This document shows positions 25,886 to 34,923 of a DNA stretch of 64,000 nucleotides, piece by piece (the stretch's first letter is position 1; every line of letters starts with the position of its first letter). A program made the position numbers and the translations under genes. Source of the stretch: Dyadobacter sandarakinus (GTDB taxonomy: Bacteria; Bacteroidota; Bacteroidia; Cytophagales; Spirosomataceae); NCBI RefSeq assembly GCF_016894445.1, contig NZ_CP056775.1, positions 5,823,001 to 5,887,000 on the forward strand, read 5' to 3'. The notes under the pieces were generated by a model. That model had not been told where the DNA came from and did no database searches. It saw nothing but the letters and a program-made list of their open reading frames with translations.

Positions 25886-26421
25886 TCGACCATCCAGATC
25901 CGATCGGCTTCAAAACCCTGCTCTTTCCACTCTACCTGCACGCGCTGGCTTTCCAGTGTGCTTACCTGCATGCCTGCATAATCCGGGTCAATGGGCAGCT
26001 CGCGATTGTAGCGCCGGTCAATCAGCACCATCAGCTCCACCATCTTGGGTCGGCCGAATGCGGTCATAGCGTCCAGGGCTGCACGTACCATGCGTCCGCT
26101 GGCGAGTACATCATCGATCAGAATCACGCGCTTGCCCTCGATCAGAAAGGGAACGTTGGTTTTATTGGGCAAAAGGGGCGACTCTCTTCTTCGGAAATCG
26201 TCACGATAAAAGGTAGCGTCCAAATGGCCGAGAGGAATATTCCTGCCTGTGTGCTCCCTCAGTTTGACCACAATGCGCTCTGCAAAGTAGATGCCGCGGG
26301 GTTGGAGCCCCATCACAACTGAGTCGGAGAAGTCCTGATGATTTTCAATGAGTTGCTGGCAAAGTCGGCTGGTCATAATTTCCAGCAGAGGGCTGCTCAG
26401 GATCAATCGTTTTTGGGGCAT
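25882..26421 (-). CDS. pyrR: PyrR: pyr regulator / uracil phosphoribosyltransferase
   Basis: 179 residues of the type I phosphoribosyltransferase fold. The PRPP loop is VILIDDVLASGRMVRAA (near 99-115). VVMGLQPRGIYFAERI and LIDRRYNRELPIDPDYAGMQV match PyrR. PyrR binds UMP/PRPP and attenuates pyr mRNA in Firmicutes; in Bacteroidota the regulatory role is less clear and it may act mainly as an enzyme. pyrB is 15 kb away, not adjacent. Confidence 0.92.
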   Translation of the reverse strand: MPQKRLILSSPLLEIMTSRLCQQLIENHQDFSDSVVMGLQPRGIYFAERIVVKLREHTGRNIPLGHLDATFYRDDFRRRESPLLPNKTNVPFLIEGKRVILIDDVLASGRMVRAALDAMTAFGRPKMVELMVLIDRRYNRELPIDPDYAGMQVSTLESQRVQVEWKEQGFEADRIWMVD

Positions 26422-26487
26422 GATATAATTTCCCTGAATTTTAGCCTAAATTAAACGCTCAATCACGAAATCAAAAACTTTTACCCG

Positions 26488-27048
26488 ATGAAATATCTGA
26501 TTGCCGGCTTGGGCAATATTGGTCCGGAATACGCTTTCACACGGCATAATGCGGGCTTTATGGTGCTGGACAGACTGGCGGCACAGCATGATTTCAAGTT
26601 TAATTTTGAAAAGCTCGCTTTTACGGCCGAGTGGAAGTTCAGGGGCAGGCAGATTCATCTGATCAAACCAACCACTTATATGAACCTGAGCGGCAAGGCG
26701 CTGCGCTACTATATGGATCAGTACAAAGTGTCGGCCGAGCAGGTGTTGGTGATCGTTGACGAGTTGCAGCTCCCCTTTGGTACATTGCGGATCAAGCCCA
26801 AGGGAAGTGCCGGAGGTCATAATGGTTTGAAGAATATAGAAGAATTACTTGGAACTACCGAATACCCCAGACTTCGATTTGGAATAGGGAATAATTTTCC
26901 ACGTGGGAGGCAAATTGACTACGTGCTGAAAGCATTTTCAAGCGAAGAAATGTCAGAATTACCTTTCGTGCTGGATAAAGCCGGGGATATTGTTACTTCT
27001 TTTTGCACTATGGGAATACAATCAACAATGAATAATTATAACCAATGA
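26488..27048 (+). CDS. pth: Peptidyl-tRNA hydrolase
   Basis: 186 residues, releases tRNA from stalled peptidyl-tRNA. The family motifs are GLGNIGPEYAFTRHNAGFM (catalytic His20 in RHNAG), KPTTYMNLSG, and VIVDELQLPFGTLRIKPKGSAGGHNGLKNI (Asp of the active site and the GGHNG loop), then RLRFGIG. It is divergent from pyrR by 66 bases. Confidence 0.96.
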   Translation: MKYLIAGLGNIGPEYAFTRHNAGFMVLDRLAAQHDFKFNFEKLAFTAEWKFRGRQIHLIKPTTYMNLSGKALRYYMDQYKVSAEQVLVIVDELQLPFGTLRIKPKGSAGGHNGLKNIEELLGTTEYPRLRFGIGNNFPRGRQIDYVLKAFSSEEMSELPFVLDKAGDIVTSFCTMGIQSTMNNYNQ

Positions 27049-27626
27049 TTGTACATTTTTAATAAAATATAAATATTTCAAGATCGTAGATTATTTTGAA
27101 ATATCTACTTTAAGCCAAATTTATGCAAATGGAAAAGGATAGAAGTGATAGGATTGTGGGATAATATAGCTCATATTAATATTTAATTCCAAAGAAAATT
27201 CGGCTGATAGGATTTTGTACAATTTGTAATTTCAAGATTATTAATGACATTTGCATTGTGATTGAATTGTATAAGTTTAACAATTCAGCATGTAGGACAG
27301 GTAGAAACGGTGCATATTGGTGTTTCTTATTCCTGTGAAATGTTTTTGAGCGGCTATAAACTGAAAAGATGTTTAGTCGCAGCTTTAAAAAGAGCCAGAA
27401 AGAACCGATTCGTATATATACCAGGTTACGCTGCTTCTTAAATGCTGAAAAGTGAGTAACATTCATAAGTTTGTTACTTTAATAAATAGCTGGAACGTTT
27501 TTAATGGTGTGTGAATTACTGTAAAGACTGGCAAAGCAGAATAACCGGATGAAACCGGATTTTGGCCAGGCAACTCAGGAAAGATATTTAAGATAAGAAA
27601 AGGTTAAGGGTTTAGGAATAGTCAGT
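27049..27626. other. AT-rich intergenic stretch without a recognised gene
   Basis: 578 bases between convergent pth and the OmpA-type gene. The only longer frame (27176-27466, minus) has no family features and an unusual Ile/Phe/Lys/Arg-rich composition. The base composition is more AT-rich than the neighbours. AACCGGAT occurs twice near 27552. It could be decayed foreign DNA. Confidence 0.5.
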
Positions 27627-27655
27627 ATAAAGCCATCTCAGTGAGATGGCTTTAT
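27627..27655. terminator. Terminator overlapping the stop of the OmpA-type gene
   Basis: ATAAAGCCATCTCA and TGAGATGGCTTTAT are perfect inverted arms around a single G. The TAA stop of the minus-strand gene (27652-27654) lies inside the stem. Confidence 0.85.
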
Positions 27656-29034
27656 CTTTTTACAGGCTCCGCCCATACCTCCACGCGCCTGTTCGATTTT
27701 TTCAGTGCTTCCGACCGGTTGACGCGGGTAGGCTGCGCAGGTCCGAGTCCCTTTCCCTCTATGCGTTCTGCACTTATTCCTTTTTGCAGCAGCTTGTTCT
27801 TCAATGCATTGACACGCATATTCGACAGCTCAATGTTCTTTTCAAAGTCGCCGGTATTATCGGTATGTCCTTTAAGAATCAGCCGCAGATCGGTTCGTTT
27901 TTGAAAGTAAGATACAACGGAGTCTAACTCGGCCTCAGTGCCGTCAAGCTCGTCCGTGCCTTGCTTGAAATAAAAAGTTACCATCGGAGCTGTAAAGGAT
28001 TCCTGGCTCAGGCTGATCAGCGACTTGACTTCCTGATTTCTGTTGGTGGTTTTTACCGGAATGCTCTTCGGCTCAAATCCGTCTGCCTGGGCCGAGATCC
28101 GGTAGGATTCAAAGGGTACCAGCTCAAACTCGTAGATTCCATCCACAGTTTTGGTACGTGCTACCAGCGAGTCATTGGCCGACTTCCTGACGAGCACGTC
28201 GGCTCCATTGACCGGACGAAGGTTGCTGCCATCATACACCCTGCCTGTCACGTGCGATAAATTTTTCTTTGCCGGTCCGGCGCCGGGAGCAGATTTTGAA
28301 GAGGCAACTTCCTCATCTTCTGTGTCTTTTTGCCCATAGCTCTTGGCAATGGTATGATAACTCCTGCGGATGAACACAGGCGTCATCACCCGGTCGTAGA
28401 GGCGGATGAGCGCAATTGTCCCCGAACTCGACTCATGATTGGCGATCAGGTCGTCCTGGAAAAAGTTAAGCACCTGGTCGGCATCCAGCATACCTTCCGT
28501 ACCCGGATCCTTAAATTCGAGCTTTGATTGCCCATTAATGTACATTTTGATGATTTTTGTCTCAAAATCACGGGAATATACATAGTGCACGTAACGATCA
28601 GCATGGACCGGGGCCTTTCCTCCGATTGCAAAATCGTAAAAGTTCAGCTTGCCGTCGTAGATGTAGCTGCCATAGTCACTCTTGCGATTTTTGAAGTCAA
28701 GCACACGTTTCCAGCTGTCGAGCTCCGCGAGTTTGAAATAGATTTCGACAGTAAAAGATTTATTCAGAAAACCTTTTGCCTCCGCATTGTTAAACTGAAG
28801 ACCGCTGTTTTTCTCAAATACATACGTACTTCTGCTGAGATCTTCCGTGCCGGGAATCTTTTCTTTGACAACCTGTCCGGGTGTGCCCAGCGGTTTCAAT
28901 GCAATGCCGCCGCTTTCGATAGGGTTGAACCCATTGTTGAAATCATAGGTCCACTGTTGCTGTGCAAACACCCGGGAACCACACAGGATAATCAGAAACA
29001 AGGTGGTGAGCTTCCCGATTATTTTGTTACTCAT
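27652..29034 (-). CDS. OmpA family protein with LamG-like and carboxypeptidase-regulatory domains
   Basis: 460 residues. Signal peptide (LFLIILCGSRVFAQ) from the ATG at 29034; a TTG two codons up is less likely. Residues ~25-220 form a LamG-like lectin sandwich (FTVEIYFKLAELDSWKRVLDF, YINGQSKLEF). A carboxypeptidase-D regulatory domain follows (VTGRVYDGSNLRPVNGADV, near 263-340). The last ~120 residues are an OmpA peptidoglycan-binding domain (LILKGHTDNTGDFEKNIELS, RRVEVW). Probably an envelope protein anchoring to peptidoglycan while binding glycans. Confidence 0.9.
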   Translation of the reverse strand: MSNKIIGKLTTLFLIILCGSRVFAQQQWTYDFNNGFNPIESGGIALKPLGTPGQVVKEKIPGTEDLSRSTYVFEKNSGLQFNNAEAKGFLNKSFTVEIYFKLAELDSWKRVLDFKNRKSDYGSYIYDGKLNFYDFAIGGKAPVHADRYVHYVYSRDFETKIIKMYINGQSKLEFKDPGTEGMLDADQVLNFFQDDLIANHESSSGTIALIRLYDRVMTPVFIRRSYHTIAKSYGQKDTEDEEVASSKSAPGAGPAKKNLSHVTGRVYDGSNLRPVNGADVLVRKSANDSLVARTKTVDGIYEFELVPFESYRISAQADGFEPKSIPVKTTNRNQEVKSLISLSQESFTAPMVTFYFKQGTDELDGTEAELDSVVSYFQKRTDLRLILKGHTDNTGDFEKNIELSNMRVNALKNKLLQKGISAERIEGKGLGPAQPTRVNRSEALKKSNRRVEVWAEPVKR

Positions 29035-29109
29035 GCCCAAAAATATGAAAAGTGAACAGCGAAGCCGAAATACATCACGTAATTTTGGGACATAATTTTT
29101 TGTTTGCGT

Positions 29110-29991
29110 GTGAAAAATATTGGCATTGGAATCCTGTTTTCCATTCTCTGGTCATCGGCGTCGGTCGCTACCAAATTCGGTGTAATATCTGTACCCCCGC
29201 TGCTCCTGGCAAATATCCGTTTTTTCATCGCGGGCAGCATTTTACTTGCATTCTCGTACTTGTTTACCCGCGATCCGTCGTACAGGCTGCCCAGCAGGAC
29301 GGAGTTCAGGCAGCTGGCTTTGTTCGGATTTTTGAATACAACGCTCTACCTGGGTTTATACGTGTTTGCCATGAAATTCACAGCGGCGGGTATCGGCAGT
29401 CTGTCCACCTCCACCAACCCGCTGATCATTGTGCTGCTCTCCTCCTGGTGGCTCAAAAGACGTCCGAAAAGTGAGGAGTGGATGGGAATTATCATGGGAA
29501 TGGCGGGCGTGGGACTGGCTACTTACCCGCTGCTGGGTGACAGTCATACAACTCCTGCCGGTATTATGCTGCTGGCTGTCAGCATGGTAGCTGTGTCGGC
29601 AGCGAGTGTTTACTATGCTACCATCCAGTGGACTTTGCCCAACCTGCTGATTAATGGCTGGCAGGTGATGATCGGGGGCTTGCTGCTCCTGCCTGCTACT
29701 TTGCTGTTCAGCGATTTTTCAGTTGCACAATGGGATATGAGGTTCTGGGGGTCGGTGTTATGGCTCAGCCTGGCAGTGTCGATCGTGGGACTGATATGCT
29801 GGTTTTACCTGCTCCGCCTGGATACGGTGCGGGCTTCGCTCTGGCTTTTTCTATGTCCTTTATTCGGTTTCTTTTTTGCCTGGTGGCTTATGGATGAGCC
29901 GGTTACCATTTACACGGTACTTGGCACCCTGCTGGTGATCGGCGGCTTGTATGCAGGCCAGCGTACCCGGCTTGCTGGCAAAAAATCCTGA
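29110..29991 (+). CDS. DMT family (EamA) transporter
   Basis: 293 residues, about ten hydrophobic helices in two EamA repeats (about 5-135 and 150-285). Repeat marks are FSILWSSASVATKFGV near the start, GSLSTSTNPLIIVLL, and VRASLWLFLCPLFGFFFAWW in the second half. A drug/metabolite-type exporter of unknown substrate. The GTG at 29110 (VKNIGIG) was preferred to the TTG at 29104; no ATG fits. Its stop is adjacent to that of the convergent PhzF gene. Confidence 0.88.
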   Translation: MKNIGIGILFSILWSSASVATKFGVISVPPLLLANIRFFIAGSILLAFSYLFTRDPSYRLPSRTEFRQLALFGFLNTTLYLGLYVFAMKFTAAGIGSLSTSTNPLIIVLLSSWWLKRRPKSEEWMGIIMGMAGVGLATYPLLGDSHTTPAGIMLLAVSMVAVSAASVYYATIQWTLPNLLINGWQVMIGGLLLLPATLLFSDFSVAQWDMRFWGSVLWLSLAVSIVGLICWFYLLRLDTVRASLWLFLCPLFGFFFAWWLMDEPVTIYTVLGTLLVIGGLYAGQRTRLAGKKS

Positions 29992-30780
29992 TCAGTCGAC
30001 CAGGATTTCGCCTTCAAGATAAAGTTTGGCTTGTCCCCCGATGTACACGCGGTCGCCATCGAGCTCACATTTCAGAAAGCCGCCGCGCTTGGAAAGTTGT
30101 TTGGCGGTAAGGCGGTTTTTAGAAAGACGTTCGGCCCAGTACGGGATGAGCGTCGTATGCGCCGAGCCTGTCACAGGATCTTCGTCAATGCCTGACTGCG
30201 GTGCAAAGAATCTTGAAACAAAATCCACGTCATTACCGGGCGCGGTCACAATAATACCCCGGGCGGGGATGGTTGACAAGATGATGATGTCCAGATCGAG
30301 GTCAAGTACTTCCTGCTCAGAGTCAAGTACAACCAAGTAGTCGGATCTGCCTTTGTACACTTCCAGCATCGTCACGGAATGGATACTTTCCACCAATGCG
30401 GGTGGCGGTACTGCTACCTGAAACTGGTCGACTGGAAAGTTCAGCGTGAGCCAGTTGTCCATGCAATCAACAATGAGCTCACCGCTGCGCGACTCGAAGC
30501 GGATGCGCTGACCATCGTATTTCTTTATATTAAAAATCACGTAGGCAGCTGCCAGCGTGGCATGTCCGCAAAGGTCTACTTCTACCGTAGGTGTAAACCA
30601 GCGGATATGAAATCCATTTTCAGTTGGTACGTAAAAGCCGGTTTCGGCCAGGTTATTCTCAGCAGCAACTGCCAGCAGGGTAGCGTCGGGAAGCCATTCT
30701 TCAAGGGGAACAATGGCAGCAGGATTACCGCCGAAAAGTTTATCAGTGAAAGCATCAATCTGATATATGGAAAGTTTCAT
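29992..30780 (-). CDS. PhzF family isomerase/epimerase-like protein
   Basis: 262 residues from the ATG at 30780; ten further codons upstream are open but lack the family start. It matches PhzF: YQIDAFTDKLFGGNPAAIV at the start, ENNLAETGFYVP with the catalytic Glu, DLCGHATLAAAYVIF, and DEDPVTGSAHTTLIPYW. Members isomerise small metabolites; most are not linked to phenazines, and no phenazine genes are nearby. Confidence 0.92.
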   Translation of the reverse strand: MKLSIYQIDAFTDKLFGGNPAAIVPLEEWLPDATLLAVAAENNLAETGFYVPTENGFHIRWFTPTVEVDLCGHATLAAAYVIFNIKKYDGQRIRFESRSGELIVDCMDNWLTLNFPVDQFQVAVPPPALVESIHSVTMLEVYKGRSDYLVVLDSEQEVLDLDLDIIILSTIPARGIIVTAPGNDVDFVSRFFAPQSGIDEDPVTGSAHTTLIPYWAERLSKNRLTAKQLSKRGGFLKCELDGDRVYIGGQAKLYLEGEILVD

Positions 30781-30906
30781 GGAGTGTTCGGTGGAATGAT
30801 AATATACCAAGGTATTAAAAATATCTTCTACAAAAAGGAGTATTGTCTGGAATTTTTCAAGATCAGATTAGAAACTCATTAGCATATTATAAAATGCAGT
30901 GGGTGC

Positions 30907-32457
30907 TCACCGCTGGTGCCGCTTCATCCGCAGGTATACGCCATTGGTCCAGCCAAAACCTTCCTGGTTTTCGTACTCGCCGCCGCCGGCCAGCAGGTTG
31001 GTATCGGCCACGTCGTACTTTTCAAGCATTTTACCCGAGTGCTTGAATTCCTTGTCAATCAGGGAAAGCCAGTTCTCATTGAGCTGATTGGCAATGCGGT
31101 TGAAATTGTAATTTCTTAATCCCTGATACGCAATCCACTGGAGAGGAGCCCAGCCATTGGGCGAATCCCATTGTTGTCCCGATCGTACTTTGGTGGTCAG
31201 CAAACCGCCGGATTTCAGAAAGTTGAGCCGCACATAGCCGCGGATGTAGTGTGACTGATCCTTACGCGCAAGTTTGAAAAACAATGGAAAAAGGCCGGCC
31301 AGTGTCAGGGGCCGGGTAGATTGCTGCTTTACAAAGTCGTAGTCCATGAAAAACTTCCGCTCGTCGTTCCAGAAATATTCGTGGATAGCCACTACCCGTG
31401 CTTTTGCTTTTTCCTCAAATTCGAGGTGCATTTTACGGTTATCGCCCAGCAGGTATGCCTCTGCCAGTGTTTTTTCCAGGTGATACAATAGACAATTCAG
31501 GTCTACGGGCAGGATATCGGTTGTATGGATCGTAGAAAAATCATTTTCATCGCCAAACCACCTGCTGCTGAAGTCCCAGCCCGATTCGGCAGCTGCGCGG
31601 ATGTGCCGGTACAGCTGGTCACGCGGAGTGCCGTATTTTTCAAAAGCTGCGTCCGCCAGCTCAACATCCTCCCGGTACGATTCGGGCCGGGGTGTCGCCC
31701 GGTCGTCCCAGTACCTGTTCAGAACCTTGCCGCCGGGTAGATGTACTACTCTCCGGTAGGCCGTAAAGTCCTTTTTTGCTGCTTCATCATCATTCATCCA
31801 ATAGTTGTACTCCTTCTGAAGTTGCGGCAGGAAGCGCGTCAGTATCTTATTATCCTCCATTTCGGCGTAAAGACGCACCATCAGGGAGAAAAAAGGCGGC
31901 TGCGACCGGCTCAGGTAATAGGTCCGGTTGGCTGTAGGTACATAGCCAAAGCTGTTGATGAGGTAAGCAAAGTTTTCAACCATATGCCCGATCAGCTCCT
32001 TTTTGCCCGATTCGCGCAGCCCTAGCATGGTAAAGTAGCTGTCCCAGTAATATATTTCACGGAACCGTCCGCCGGGTACTACATAAGGATGGGGCAGGGG
32101 AATCAGCGAGCCGCCCCGCTCCTGGTAATCCGGCTGGCGGGTGAGTACGGGCCACAGCCTCTCGATGTGGTCGGAAACGGGCTTGGAAGTATCTGCATGG
32201 AATGTGGACACGTAATGTGCCGGCATCTGGAAATGTTTTTCAACAAACTGCGACAAATTGAACCCAGGTTCACTCTTCTCGTGATGGTACCTTTCTATAA
32301 TCAGTACAGGATCATCGATCGGCAGGGAGTCGGCAAAAGTTTTGGAATCCTTGAATATTTTACTATTTTGCACATCCCTGAACAAACTTCCGTACAAATC
32401 TTCGGGTGAAACATGTGAATGACCGTAAGTAAAAGAGGGGGCGACAAAACCGAACAA
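30907..32457 (-). CDS. treF: Alpha,alpha-trehalase (GH37)
   Basis: 516 residues. Both trehalase signatures are present: PGGRFREIYYWDSYF near 127-141 and QWDSPNGWAPLQ near 442-453, with GGGGEYENQEGFGWTNGVYL at the end (as GGGEYENQEGFGWTNG). It hydrolyses trehalose to glucose. The frame has no ATG before residue ~80; the TTG at 32457 is the best start and leaves no signal peptide, favouring a cytoplasmic TreF. It follows the M28 peptidase gene by about 30 bases, so cotranscription is likely. Confidence 0.9.
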   Translation of the reverse strand: MFGFVAPSFTYGHSHVSPEDLYGSLFRDVQNSKIFKDSKTFADSLPIDDPVLIIERYHHEKSEPGFNLSQFVEKHFQMPAHYVSTFHADTSKPVSDHIERLWPVLTRQPDYQERGGSLIPLPHPYVVPGGRFREIYYWDSYFTMLGLRESGKKELIGHMVENFAYLINSFGYVPTANRTYYLSRSQPPFFSLMVRLYAEMEDNKILTRFLPQLQKEYNYWMNDDEAAKKDFTAYRRVVHLPGGKVLNRYWDDRATPRPESYREDVELADAAFEKYGTPRDQLYRHIRAAAESGWDFSSRWFGDENDFSTIHTTDILPVDLNCLLYHLEKTLAEAYLLGDNRKMHLEFEEKAKARVVAIHEYFWNDERKFFMDYDFVKQQSTRPLTLAGLFPLFFKLARKDQSHYIRGYVRLNFLKSGGLLTTKVRSGQQWDSPNGWAPLQWIAYQGLRNYNFNRIANQLNENWLSLIDKEFKHSGKMLEKYDVADTNLLAGGGEYENQEGFGWTNGVYLRMKRHQR

Positions 32458-32488
32458 AACCTGATTGTTTAAGGGTGAGACATCCGAC

Positions 32489-33427
32489 TTACTTTACCTC
32501 ACTAAAAGTGAGCCTGGGAAGCTTCATGGCATTTTCAATGATCGCGATCTCAATGTTCAGGATGGCAGCTTCCGCTTTGGAATCCACTTTGGCGGGATCG
32601 TCCGTCGGCTTATGATAGTCGTCGTGGCCGCCGGTATGGAAGAAAAGTACAGGAATGTTTTTGGTATAAAATGAACCGTGGTCAGAGCCGCCGCTGCCTG
32701 CCTTGTCTGTAAAGAATTTGGCATCACCTTTTACACCTTCAAAAACCGCCGGCCACTCGGAGGCAGTACCAAACCCGCCGATACCTACTCCGCGCGCAGG
32801 ATCGTACCGGCCTATCATATCCATGTTGGACATAAAGTTGACCTGGTTCAGCGGGATAGTAGGATTGTTTACAAAGTAGCGCGAGCCTACCAGCCCCAGC
32901 TCTTCGGCCCCAAATGCAATGAACAGGAAATTGCAGCTTTCCTTCACACCATTTTCAGAAAAATACCTGGCGAGTTCCAGCAGTCCGGCCACTCCGGACG
33001 CATTGTCGTCGGCACCATTGTGGATCTGACCTTCGGGCTTCTCAGCTTTGGAACTTCCCTGCATGCCCATGCCCAGATGGTCAAAATGCGCTCCGATGAT
33101 AATGGTATAGGGTGCCTGATTATCGAGAAAGCCAATAACGTTCCTGGTTTCACGTATGCTGTCGGGGACGACCACACGCCGGATTTTGGCGGTAAAAGGC
33201 TGATAGTATCCCGTGGTACCCCTGGGCGCCAGGCTGTATTTTTTGAATGCACGCGCGACGTATTCGGACGCTTTTTTATTTTCCCGGCTGCCGGTACCGC
33301 GTCCTTTCATCTTGTCGGACGCAAGCTTGTTGACGTGCTTGGCGATGCGTTCCGGATCGGGCCGGATACCTTGTGCAAAGAGCGGTGTTGTAAAGAAGGA
33401 AAGAAGGCAGATAAGAACAGTTTTCAT
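32489..33427 (-). CDS. M28 family zinc peptidase, exported
   Basis: 312 residues from the ATG at 33427, which gives a signal peptide (MKTVLICLLSFFTTPLFAQ). The co-catalytic zinc site is complete: GAHFDHLG, NGADDNASG, the Glu pair in FGAEELGLVG, NMDMIGRY and FFHTGGHDDYHKPTD. An aminopeptidase or glutaminyl cyclase-like exopeptidase in the periplasm. Its promoter box is at 33449-33456; trehalase lies downstream. Confidence 0.92.
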   Translation of the reverse strand: MKTVLICLLSFFTTPLFAQGIRPDPERIAKHVNKLASDKMKGRGTGSRENKKASEYVARAFKKYSLAPRGTTGYYQPFTAKIRRVVVPDSIRETRNVIGFLDNQAPYTIIIGAHFDHLGMGMQGSSKAEKPEGQIHNGADDNASGVAGLLELARYFSENGVKESCNFLFIAFGAEELGLVGSRYFVNNPTIPLNQVNFMSNMDMIGRYDPARGVGIGGFGTASEWPAVFEGVKGDAKFFTDKAGSGGSDHGSFYTKNIPVLFFHTGGHDDYHKPTDDPAKVDSKAEAAILNIEIAIIENAMKLPRLTFSEVK

Positions 33428-33448
33428 AAAAAGCGGGTAACAAAACGC

Positions 33449-33456
33449 CAAAGATA
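33449..33456 (-). promoter_or_regulatory. -7 box of the M28 peptidase-trehalase unit
   Basis: TATCTTTG on the minus strand, 21 bases before the ATG at 33427. Confidence 0.6.
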
Positions 33457-33495
33457 AGCCCGCTGGAAGGCCTCACAAGAGAATTTCGGCATTTG

Positions 33496-33527
33496 TTTGT
33501 TTTTTCAGGCACCTGCCTTTAATATTG
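33496..33527 (+). promoter_or_regulatory. Promoter of the SAM riboswitch transcript
   Basis: TTTG (33496-33499) and TAATATTG (33520-33527; one mismatch to TAnnTTTG) are 20 bases apart, the normal Bacteroidota spacing. The start would lie near 33534, before the riboswitch. Confidence 0.5.
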
Positions 33528-33560
33528 CAACATCAATCAATTCGCTTCACTGCCAGCAGT

Positions 33561-33669
33561 TGATTTATAAAGAAGAGGCGAGAGAATGGGCTCTACGAAC
33601 CTCTGGCAACCTGCTACCACTGTGGAGAAAGGTGCTAATTCCCACCTAAGTTATTAGGAGATATAAATT
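33561..33669 (+). ncRNA. SAM riboswitch (S-box type) upstream of metX
   Basis: The conserved S-box blocks GGCAACC (33605-33611) and AAAGGTGCTAATTCC (33628-33642) are in the right order. ATTTATA (33563-33569) pairs with TATAAAT (33662-33668) as helix P1, and CCTAA-GTTA-TTAGG forms the last internal hairpin. It should bind S-adenosylmethionine and lower expression of metX when methionine is plentiful. A small hairpin AAGCC-GAGT-GGCTT at 33704-33717, followed by a T-rich stretch, could be the expression platform. Confidence 0.82.
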
Positions 33670-33764
33670 CAATTCGTTTGAAATTACTTTTGGAAATTTC
33701 TGTAAGCCGAGTGGCTTTATATTCTCTTATACCCGTGAAATCCTGAATGGCACGGCTCATGGTT

Positions 33765-33772
33765 TATTTTTG
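33765..33772 (+). promoter_or_regulatory. Second -7 box, downstream of the riboswitch
   Basis: TATTTTTG fits TAnnTTTG exactly and lies between the riboswitch and metX, 59 bases before the ATG. If active, it would give a metX transcript without the riboswitch. Confidence 0.4.
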
Positions 33773-33831
33773 TCCTGCGGGGCAATGGTAGGCTGGTATA
33801 AAAAACAATTTAACCACGTGCGCTGGCACCT

Positions 33832-34884
33832 ATGCAACCGGAACAGAAAATCTTTAAATATCCCTACGCCTATGCCCTCGAAATGGGCGGGGAGCTGCCA
33901 GGCTTTGAACTTACTTATACTACTTACGGGTCGATCAATGAGGAAGGGACCAACGTTGTATGGATCTGCCACGCACTGACGGGCAGTGCCAATGCGACCG
34001 ACTGGTGGGACGGGCTGGTGGGGGATGATAAATATTTCAATCCGCGGGAGCATTTTGTGGTTTGCGCCAATATACTAGGGTCGGCTTACGGCTCCACAGG
34101 CCCGCTGTCGGTGAATCCGAGAACGCATAAGCCTTACTACCGCGACTTTCCCACCGTAACGGTCCGTGACGTGGTTGGTACACTGGACCTGCTTCGCCAG
34201 GAGCTGGGTATCCGCAAAATTAATATGTGCATAGGCGGCTCGCTGGGCGGGCAGCAGGCATTGGAATGGGCGGTGGAAGTGCCCGACATTTTTGAAGAAC
34301 TGATCCTGATTGCATCCAATGCATTGCACTCTCCCTGGGGTATTGCATTCAATGAGTCACAAAGAATGGCGATCGCGGCGGATCCTACTTTTAAGGAAGA
34401 AAAAGACGATGCGGGAAGCATGGGAATGCGGGCGGCGCGCTCCATTGCATTGCTTTCCTATCGTAATTATGATACCTATAATTTCACCCAGGCTCGCGAC
34501 AATCCTGATCAGATTGATGATTTCAGGGCATCGTCGTACCAGCAGTACCAGGGTGATAAGTTTGTGAAGCGGTTCAATGCATTTTCGTACTGGATACTGT
34601 CCAAGATCATGGACTCCCACAATGTAGGACGTAATCGCGGAGGTATTGTACATGCACTCGGGCAGGTGAAGGCCAAAACGCTCGTGCTGGGTATCAAGTC
34701 GGATCTGCTTTTCCCGCTATCGGAGCAGCAGTTCCTGGCCCGCCACATTCCCGATGCCGTTTTTCAGGAAATAGACTCCCTGTATGGTCACGATGGATTT
34801 TTGATCGAATACAAGCAGCTCACACAGGTGATCCGCGCCTGGCGGGAAACAAACGGACAGCTTCAAACCGCAAAAATCGGGTAA
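33832..34884 (+). CDS. metX: Homoserine O-acetyltransferase
   Basis: 350 residues, alpha/beta hydrolase fold. It acetylates (or succinylates) homoserine with acyl-CoA in methionine synthesis. HALTGSANATDWWDG is the oxyanion region, the nucleophile elbow is GGSLGGQQALEW (near 139-150), and the catalytic His is in YGHDGFLIE near 320-328 with Asp in LGIKSDLLFP. It is controlled by the SAM riboswitch upstream. The stop codon is inside a terminator hairpin. Confidence 0.95.
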   Translation: MQPEQKIFKYPYAYALEMGGELPGFELTYTTYGSINEEGTNVVWICHALTGSANATDWWDGLVGDDKYFNPREHFVVCANILGSAYGSTGPLSVNPRTHKPYYRDFPTVTVRDVVGTLDLLRQELGIRKINMCIGGSLGGQQALEWAVEVPDIFEELILIASNALHSPWGIAFNESQRMAIAADPTFKEEKDDAGSMGMRAARSIALLSYRNYDTYNFTQARDNPDQIDDFRASSYQQYQGDKFVKRFNAFSYWILSKIMDSHNVGRNRGGIVHALGQVKAKTLVLGIKSDLLFPLSEQQFLARHIPDAVFQEIDSLYGHDGFLIEYKQLTQVIRAWRETNGQLQTAKIG

Positions 34885-34898
34885 GCCCCGATTTTTGC
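34870..34898. terminator. Bidirectional terminator at the metX stop
   Basis: GCAAAAATCGGG and CCCGATTTTTGC (34870-34881, 34887-34898) form a perfect 12-bp stem; the metX TAA is in the loop. It can also serve the minus-strand GDPD gene. Confidence 0.88.
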
Positions 34899-34923
34899 AA
34901 CTGATCCTATATTCTCCCGAAAT

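Noticed and set aside
27176..27466. 96-codon frame on the minus strand in the pth-OmpA gap
   Set aside because: Odd composition, no domain or signal features, no promoter box; likely a chance frame in AT-rich DNA.
29992..30780. Phenazine biosynthesis locus
   Set aside because: Only a PhzF-family protein is present; the family is wider than phenazine pathways and no other phz gene is nearby.
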